9,817 nucleotides of DNA, taken from Desulfovibrio sp. Dsv1. Its GTDB lineage: Bacteria > Desulfobacterota > Desulfovibrionia > Desulfovibrionales > Desulfovibrionaceae. The notes beneath the pieces are model-generated. The model worked only from the letters and a program-made list of their open reading frames with translations, was not told the DNA's origin and did not search any database. The translations under genes and the position numbers were made by a program. This document shows, in pieces, positions 5,319-9,817 of the stretch; within the stretch, counting starts at the first letter, position 1; each line of letters starts with the position of its first letter. Location: contig APFI01000279.1 in assembly GCA_000403945.1 (NCBI GenBank), positions 1 to 9,817 on the forward strand. Direction: 5' to 3'.

Positions 5319-7939
5319 GGGGGCGCCTCCTGAGCGTCGGTTGCGGGCAGGGCGCGACCCGTGAACAGCGCCCGGCAATGGGTGAGCATTTCCTCGCGCC
5401 GGGCCGCCACTTGGGCCGAATCCTGCATGACCATGTCCAGTTGGCGGGTATGGAGGGTCATGTACCCGGCCACGGCCAGCAAGTGTTCGCCCTCGTCCGT
5501 CTCCATGCCTTCCAAACGGGCGCTGACCGCATCGTTGTGCAGCACGGGCGCGAAGCCGAACTCCCAGAGCAGATCGGCCACAAAACGCACCCGCAGGATA
5601 CGCCGCTCGATATTGGCCGCGCCGCCGCGTAACTGGAAGAGCAGATAATTTTCTTTGCTGCGCGCGCCCAAGCGCGCCTCCACGGAGACGAAATGAAAGC
5701 CGAAGCGCGAATGCAGACTGCAATAGTCGCGTGAAATCATAAAATAGTTCTTTTCGGAAAAATAGGCCGTTTGGGCCGCCGGGTCCAGATGCGGATTGGC
5801 CGTGGCCTCGAATAGCACGGACAAAAAGCCCTTGCCGTCCACAGGCGGCGGCCCCTGCCAGGGATGGGCGTTCATGCCCCGCCAGAGGGCCAGCATGGGC
5901 CGCGAGGCGATCTGACCCACGTCGATGACCGGCCCCGCCGGGGTGGTGGTGAAACCGTCGCTGAGGTTGACCACCCAGAACTGTTTGAGCACCGTGTCCC
6001 GCAACTGCTTGACCCGTTGGGGCGCATGCTTCTTTTCCGCGCCCAGCGCGAACATGGCGCTGACCGCCTTTTCATGGCAGTAACGGGCGATGTCGTGATA
6101 TGTGGCACAGTTGGCGGCCCTGAAATCCACGCTGTCCACGTCGATGGTCAGGGGCAGGATATGCGCGGCCGCGTGCTGAAGAATGCGAAACACCGGACTG
6201 CCCGGCATGAAGTCGCGCGGCTTTGCGGCCCCGGCCAGCAGCTCGTCCCGTCGGCCCCGGTATACACGGCCCAGATCCGCGCAAAGGGTGATTTTTTGCC
6301 CTTTGGACAGATTTTCCAGGGCGTTTTTCAGTCCGAACAGGGCTGGTTTGCCGAATTCACGGGTCAGGGAACCCAGACGGGACCCCAGCAGGCCGCGCTC
6401 GGCGATGATACCCGCGGCCCGGTCGATAAGCGAAGCCCAGAGGTAGCTGTCGTCCGGCAATACCAGAATGCCGCCCTGCGGGAAACGGCGCGCCTCTTCC
6501 CAAGTCCGCACCGGCATCGCCGGGCCGCAGACTCTGCCGGGGTTGACCGTGACGCCCCCCGCCAGCAGAGGCGGCGGTGCGCCCTCCCCCGGCGCGGGCA
6601 AGGCGTCCGCATCCGCCGCCAGCATCATGGGGCGCACCAGCAAGAGCCGCACCCGGCCGTCGGGCACGCACACCCAGGTCAGGGAAAGCGGATGGCCTTC
6701 GGCTTCCTCCAGCGCCAAGGCCAACTCCGTCACCCGCAGGGCTGTGGCGTCATCCAAAACCGGATGCCCCGGGTCATGCGGCTTACGGCCGCGCACTTCA
6801 TGCGGCGCGGTGCGGGCCAAGCGCAGCATGTCCACGGGAAAAGCGGGATATTCCATCTCCTGCGGCAGCCCGCCACAGGCATAGACATGCACGCTGGCTC
6901 CATGCGGATGCAGGGGATTGCCCGTGTGGGCCAAGCCGCCCCACGCGCCCTCCTCCACAGCCAGACATGTCACGCAGACGCCCGCGTCCGCCTCGGTAAG
7001 TCCGCGCGCCCGCCGGTAAATCAGGGCCTGCGCCCGCTGCTTGCGGGCCAAGGTGACGTGCAGGGCATCCAGAATTTCATCGTCCGGCACATCCAGCGGC
7101 ACGGACGGCCCCCAGAGCAACAGGCCGGGATCCATGATGTTTTCCGCCACGTCCGCGTTCTCCGTCCCGTCTTCGCCGGAAGATGCGCGCGGCCAGAGGC
7201 GGCCCCGCAGCAAAAGGCGCATGGGCCGCCGACATCGGGCGCGCAGATCCCGCACCTCGGCCAGCACGGCCTCGGCCAGATCGTCGGGCAGGGGCGTGTT
7301 TTCCACCAGGCCGCCCAGGCTTTCGGAGAGTCTGGCCAGATGCTCCGGGCCAAAGCCGCCCGCCGCCTGAACCCGCCGGTTGATCTCGCTTTGCAGCTCG
7401 CCGCTCTGAAAAAAATGCTGGCAGCCCGCCGCCGTGATCACAAAACCGGGGGGCACGACTTCGGAAAAGCGTCCGCGCAGGCCTTCCAAACGGGCCGTGG
7501 CCGGGTCCACCAGGGCTTCCGCGTCCACGTCGTCCAGATTTCCACGGCCCAAGGGCAGCACCAGCGGCCCGAGCAGACAGGATTCCGGTTCATAGACTTC
7601 GGCGGCCACAATTTTTTGCAGTTCAGCGAAGCGGGAGTAAAGCGCCGGGCCGGGAGCCGGGTCCAGCCGCTCCAGTTGCTGGATGCACTGAAAAACCTGT
7701 GTGGCCACGCTGGTGCAGAGCGCGCGGACGCGGTACAGGCCGAAAGGATGATCGCAGCAAAGCGTGTACTCCACTTCGGTCATGGTTTCCTGAAACTTGT
7801 TCCAGGCGGTGAGAAAAAGCTTGAAGGAATGGTGCCGCAGGGCGAAAAAACGCTCGGCCTCACCGGGGTCGGCCGAAGTCGATCCGGGATTTTTCTTTGT
7901 GGAGCGCGTGAGGAAACCCAATAGTCGGGAAAGGGACAT
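5309..7939 (-). CDS. PEP-synthase-like pseudoenzyme candidate (paralogue B)
   Basis: The ATG at 7939 is chosen because GGAG lies 5 nt upstream; upstream in-frame codons run back into fliI and are not plausible coding sequence. The 876-residue product aligns with paralogue A along its length: an N-terminal helical region (about 28-115), an ATP-grasp-like region (about 124-437), a swivelling domain (about 460-570) and the shared C-terminal domain (about 575-860). The catalytic motifs are degraded. GGK is replaced by DPA near 145, and RSSAVGED by RGRLWPRASSGED (245-257). TFAGQ is absent, SRDP becomes TGNP (339-342), DVEW becomes LSLTW (418-422), and the phosphohistidine is Arg521 in an ungapped stretch. 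By contrast CHEKAV (621-626), FWVVNLSDGF, PMLALW and FGFHF are kept. It is therefore probably not a phosphotransferase but a binding or regulatory partner. It is the first gene of the unit, and its 3' end overlaps the kinase gene by 10 nt. Confidence 0.87.
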   Translation of the reverse strand: MSLSRLLGFLTRSTKKNPGSTSADPGEAERFFALRHHSFKLFLTAWNKFQETMTEVEYTLCCDHPFGLYRVRALCTSVATQVFQCIQQLERLDPAPGPALYSRFAELQKIVAAEVYEPESCLLGPLVLPLGRGNLDDVDAEALVDPATARLEGLRGRFSEVVPPGFVITAAGCQHFFQSGELQSEINRRVQAAGGFGPEHLARLSESLGGLVENTPLPDDLAEAVLAEVRDLRARCRRPMRLLLRGRLWPRASSGEDGTENADVAENIMDPGLLLWGPSVPLDVPDDEILDALHVTLARKQRAQALIYRRARGLTEADAGVCVTCLAVEEGAWGGLAHTGNPLHPHGASVHVYACGGLPQEMEYPAFPVDMLRLARTAPHEVRGRKPHDPGHPVLDDATALRVTELALALEEAEGHPLSLTWVCVPDGRVRLLLVRPMMLAADADALPAPGEGAPPPLLAGGVTVNPGRVCGPAMPVRTWEEARRFPQGGILVLPDDSYLWASLIDRAAGIIAERGLLGSRLGSLTREFGKPALFGLKNALENLSKGQKITLCADLGRVYRGRRDELLAGAAKPRDFMPGSPVFRILQHAAAHILPLTIDVDSVDFRAANCATYHDIARYCHEKAVSAMFALGAEKKHAPQRVKQLRDTVLKQFWVVNLSDGFTTTPAGPVIDVGQIASRPMLALWRGMNAHPWQGPPPVDGKGFLSVLFEATANPHLDPAAQTAYFSEKNYFMISRDYCSLHSRFGFHFVSVEARLGARSKENYLLFQLRGGAANIERRILRVRFVADLLWEFGFAPVLHNDAVSARLEGMETDEGEHLLAVAGYMTLHTRQLDMVMQDSAQVAARREEMLTHCRALFTGRALPATDAQEAPPCR

Positions 7940-8000
7940 GGCGACTCCAATGGCGGTTCCGCCGCAGCGGGCGGGTGGATGCGCAGGCCGCGCGCAGAGC
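7940..8000 (-). other. 5' leader of the dikinase-like/two-component unit with competing hairpins
   Basis: The predicted 60-nt leader has a CCGCC (7978-7970 side), GGCGG, CCGCC series. On the plus strand these read GGCGG at 7970-7974, CCGCC at 7959-7963 and GGCGG at 7952-7956. The middle element can pair with either flank, and the downstream flank is just before the GGAG ribosome site (7948-7945). The region is very GC-rich, so chance pairing is likely. No known riboswitch is recognised. Confidence 0.25.
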
Positions 8001-8006
8001 CTGTTT

Positions 8007-8035
8007 ATTCTAGCACAACCCCCGTACCCCTTCAA
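8007..8035 (-). promoter_or_regulatory. Sigma70-type promoter for the B-kinase-receiver-A unit
   Basis: TTGAAG (8035-8030) and TAGAAT (8012-8007) are separated by exactly 17 bp, with TGC directly before the -10 (an extended -10 element). It lies in the only sizeable non-coding gap between fliI and gene B and predicts a start near 8000. AT-rich bases are rare in the surrounding sequence, which makes the match stand out. No sigma54 or sigma28 element is seen here. Confidence 0.7.
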
Positions 8036-8057
8036 GCGACCACGGCGTACCGCGAGG

Positions 8058-8109
8058 AAAAACGGACGGCGGGCGCGCCACCCGGGCCGGAACGTCGGGG
8101 CGCCCGCCG
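8058..8109 (-). terminator. Rho-independent terminator after fliI
   Basis: On the minus strand a 10-bp GC stem, CGGCGGGCGC (8109-8100) pairing with GCGCCCGCCG (8076-8067), closes a loop of 23 nt that can itself fold. It is followed by TCCG and then TTTTT (8062-8058). It begins 9 nt after the fliI stop codon. The four-base gap before the T-run and the short T-run make it only moderately strong. Confidence 0.6.
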
Positions 8110-8117
8110 GAAACGGC

Positions 8118-9599
8118 TCAGGCCGCTGGCAGAGGGGACGCCTGCGGGGCGGCGACAGCGGGCTGTCCGGTCTGGGCCAGTTCCCGCATCTGTTGCATGC
8201 ATTGCTCCAGAAACTGTGGATCGCCCACATCCTGGCAAAGAAAAGCGTTGATGTCCGGCATGGCGGCGATGGCTTCATCGATTTCCGCATTACTGCCCTT
8301 GGCATAGGCCCCGATATTGACCATGTCCTCCACCCGACGGTAGGTGCTCATGCGCCGGGTAATCACCCGCCCGGCCAGCACATCCTCCCGCCGGCAGATA
8401 TCCGAGCGCAGACGGCTGATGGAACGCAGCACGTCGATGGCCGGGAAATGCCCCTGATCCGCCAGATCGCGGGTAAGCACGATATGCCCATCCAGAATGG
8501 AGCGCACGGAGTCGGCAATGGGCTCGTTGAAGTCGTCGCCGTCCACCAGAACGGTGTAAATGCCGGTGACGGTGCCTTTGGCCGAGCGTCCGGCGCGTTC
8601 CAGGAGCTTGGGCAGCTGGGCGAAGACCGAGGGCGTATAGCCCTTGGTGGTGGGCGGCTCGCCCACGGCCAGGCCCACTTCGCGCGCGGCCATGGCAAAG
8701 CGGGTCACGGAGTCCATCATCAGCAGAACGTCCATGCCCTTGTCGCGGAAGTATTCGGCCACAGCCGTGGCCGCGTAGGCCGCGCGCATGCGCACCAGTG
8801 GGGACTGGTCCGAGGTTGCGATGACCAGCACAGAGCGGGCCATGCCCTCGGGCCCTAGGTCGCGCTCCATGAATTCCACCACTTCGCGTCCGCGCTCGCC
8901 GATCAGGGCGATGACGTTGACGTCCGCCCTGGTATACCGGGCCATCATGCCCATGAGCGTGGACTTGCCCACGCCGGAACCAGCCATGATCCCCACACGC
9001 TGGCCCTTGCCCAGAGTCAGCAGGCTGTTGATGGAGCGCACGCCCACGTCCAGAATATCCGTAATGCGCGGGCGTTGCAGGGGACTGGGCGGATCGGCGT
9101 AGATGGGAGCCAGCTCGGGATGCCATTGGTTTCTGGCCTTGATCGCCCATTCCGGGGTGAAGGGCGCCTGGATTTCCAGCTGGCGTTGAAAGTCGGCCCG
9201 GTCCCGGTCCCCGGCGGGCAGGGGCGAGGTGCAAATTTCCGCATTCACGGGCGGTCCCGCGTCCAAGGGTGTGCCAAAAGCGTCAAAAGCCCTGCCCAGC
9301 AGGTAGGGTCCCACAGGAAAGACCGGCGGCAGGCTGGTGTTGCGGATGAGACTGCCCGGACGGATGCCGCGCATGTCCCCATAGGGCATGAAAAGCAGAT
9401 TGCCGTCGCGGAAGCCCACGACCTCGGCGGCGATGCCCTCGCTCCCGCCGTCGGGCAGCATATGGCAGACAGCCCCCAGAGGGGCGCGCAGGCCGCCGCC
9501 CTCGGCCACCAGACCCACCACTTTGTTGACCTTGCCGAACAGGCGGATGGGATTGCTGGTCCTCAGGAGCTGCGAGCATGCGCGCGGGTCTAGTTTCAT
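8118..9599 (-). CDS. fliI: Flagellar protein export ATPase FliI
   Basis: This 493-residue protein is the hexameric ATPase at the base of the flagellar type III secretion apparatus. It helps unfold and load export substrates together with FliH and FliJ. Visible motifs are Walker A AGSGVGKST (206-214, Lys212), the catalytic GER (234-236, Glu235), Walker B VLLMMDS (291-297), the GEPPTTKGYTPSVF segment (313-326) and a VGAYAKG-type segment, NIGAYAKGSNAEID (428-441). FliI is favoured over injectisome or F1 relatives by overall similarity and by the probable fliH upstream. Its length exceeds the usual 440-460 residues, mainly because of about 40 extra residues (about 123-163) between the N-terminal beta-barrel and the ATPase core, plus an Ala/Pro-rich tail. 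The ATG lies 20 nt after the preceding gene, with GGGGGAG about 10 nt upstream. Confidence 0.95.
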   Translation of the reverse strand: MKLDPRACSQLLRTSNPIRLFGKVNKVVGLVAEGGGLRAPLGAVCHMLPDGGSEGIAAEVVGFRDGNLLFMPYGDMRGIRPGSLIRNTSLPPVFPVGPYLLGRAFDAFGTPLDAGPPVNAEICTSPLPAGDRDRADFQRQLEIQAPFTPEWAIKARNQWHPELAPIYADPPSPLQRPRITDILDVGVRSINSLLTLGKGQRVGIMAGSGVGKSTLMGMMARYTRADVNVIALIGERGREVVEFMERDLGPEGMARSVLVIATSDQSPLVRMRAAYAATAVAEYFRDKGMDVLLMMDSVTRFAMAAREVGLAVGEPPTTKGYTPSVFAQLPKLLERAGRSAKGTVTGIYTVLVDGDDFNEPIADSVRSILDGHIVLTRDLADQGHFPAIDVLRSISRLRSDICRREDVLAGRVITRRMSTYRRVEDMVNIGAYAKGSNAEIDEAIAAMPDINAFLCQDVGDPQFLEQCMQQMRELAQTGQPAVAAPQASPLPAA

Positions 9600-9619
9600 G
9601 CCGTTTTCACTCCCCCAGC

Positions 9620-9817
9620 CTATTTGTCGCCCGCGCCGGGCAGAAAGCCGCCGCCGGCAAGCACTTCGCGTTCGTCCTCATTTTCCAGGGGAAAAAGCTC
9701 TTCCTCCAGTTCCGCGAGGCTGGGATTTTTCTTGAGCGGCGCGTCAAGCATGGCTGCCGCCGTGCCCGCATAGCCGTCGGCTCCGGATTCGGACTCACGG
9801 ACCACAGCGGGGGGGGG
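9620..9817 (-). CDS. fliH: Probable FliH, C-terminal end (partial, runs off the window)
   Basis: The frame is open to the window edge and ends at TAG (9622-9620). It encodes about 65 residues beginning Pro-Pro-Pro-Ala, followed by an acidic segment (SLAELEEELFPLENEDERE) and a Gly-rich end. No FliH domain is visible in this piece. The name rests only on position: same strand, 20 nt upstream of fliI, where fliH normally sits. The GTG at 9805 could serve as a start for a short protein, but it has no ribosome site, so an incomplete longer gene is more likely. The product would be the FliI regulator and stator of the export apparatus if the assignment is right. Confidence 0.5.
   Translation of the reverse strand, partial: PPPAVVRESESGADGYAGTAAAMLDAPLKKNPSLAELEEELFPLENEDEREVLAGGGFLPGAGDK

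Noticed and set aside
5319..5723. N-terminal extension of the histidine kinase to 5723
   Set aside because: It overlaps the conserved C-terminus of gene B and has Arg/Gly/Pro-rich shadow composition. The ATG at 5318 has AGGAGG and directly precedes the membrane segment.
5864..7924. Long plus-strand open frame opposite gene B
   Set aside because: Same pattern of His/Gln/Arg-rich antisense shadow. The minus-strand product aligns with its paralogue over its full length.
7940..8305. N-terminal extension of gene B back to 8305
   Set aside because: The extra 122 codons overlap fliI, cross its terminator and the promoter, and have a shadow-like Arg/Pro-rich composition. The ATG at 7939 has a good ribosome site.
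9607..9798. Alternative minus-strand frame upstream of fliI
   Set aside because: Arg/Pro-rich shadow composition. The frame ending at 9620 is open to the window edge and has a more protein-like acidic helical sequence.
1..9817. CRISPR arrays, insertion sequences, toxin-antitoxin genes or other rRNA/tRNA genes
   Set aside because: No regular repeat-spacer pattern, transposase motifs or second cloverleaf was seen on either strand.

Overview
The window is GC-rich chromosomal DNA. It most resembles a Desulfovibrio-type sulfate-reducing deltaproteobacterium, judging by base composition, the fliH-fliI neighbourhood and the PEP-synthase-like protein family. That placement is an inference and no taxonomic marker was tested. 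Every gene I can support is on the minus strand, so transcription runs from high to low coordinates.

Layout in transcription order. (1) 9817-8118: the 3' end of a probable fliH, then a complete fliI (flagellar export ATPase), closed by a GC-rich hairpin with a T-run. (2) 8035-572: a four-gene unit with its own sigma70-type promoter (TTGAAG, 17 bp, extended -10 TGC-TAGAAT). It encodes a PEP-synthase-like protein with degraded catalytic motifs (B, 7939-5309), a membrane sensor histidine kinase with an extracytoplasmic Cache-like domain (5318-3603), a stand-alone receiver (3539-3159), and a second PEP-synthase-like protein that keeps the catalytic motifs (A, 3157-572). B overlaps the kinase gene by 10 nt, and the receiver and A are separated by 1 nt, so the four look co-expressed. 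(3) 575-453: a promoter and tRNA-Val(UAC) gene with encoded CCA. The -35 box contains the stop codon of gene A. (4) 341-3: the N-terminal part of a P4-type tyrosine integrase, apparently frame-disrupted at its start and stopped early. It lies just 3' of the tRNA, as expected for the edge of an integrated island.

The most interesting part is the four-gene unit. A and B share the same architecture: an N-terminal helical region, an ATP-grasp (PPDK N-terminal-like) domain, a swivelling phosphohistidine domain, and a C-terminal region of about 300 residues that does not look like the PEP/pyruvate TIM barrel of true PEP synthase. A keeps the Gly-rich loop, RSSA, DVEW and the phosphohistidine. B has lost nearly all of these, and its His is replaced by Arg, yet the C-terminal region remains strongly conserved. 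A plausible reading is a dikinase and pseudo-dikinase pair wired to a two-component system whose regulator has no output domain of its own. The acceptor substrate, the signal and the output are unknown.
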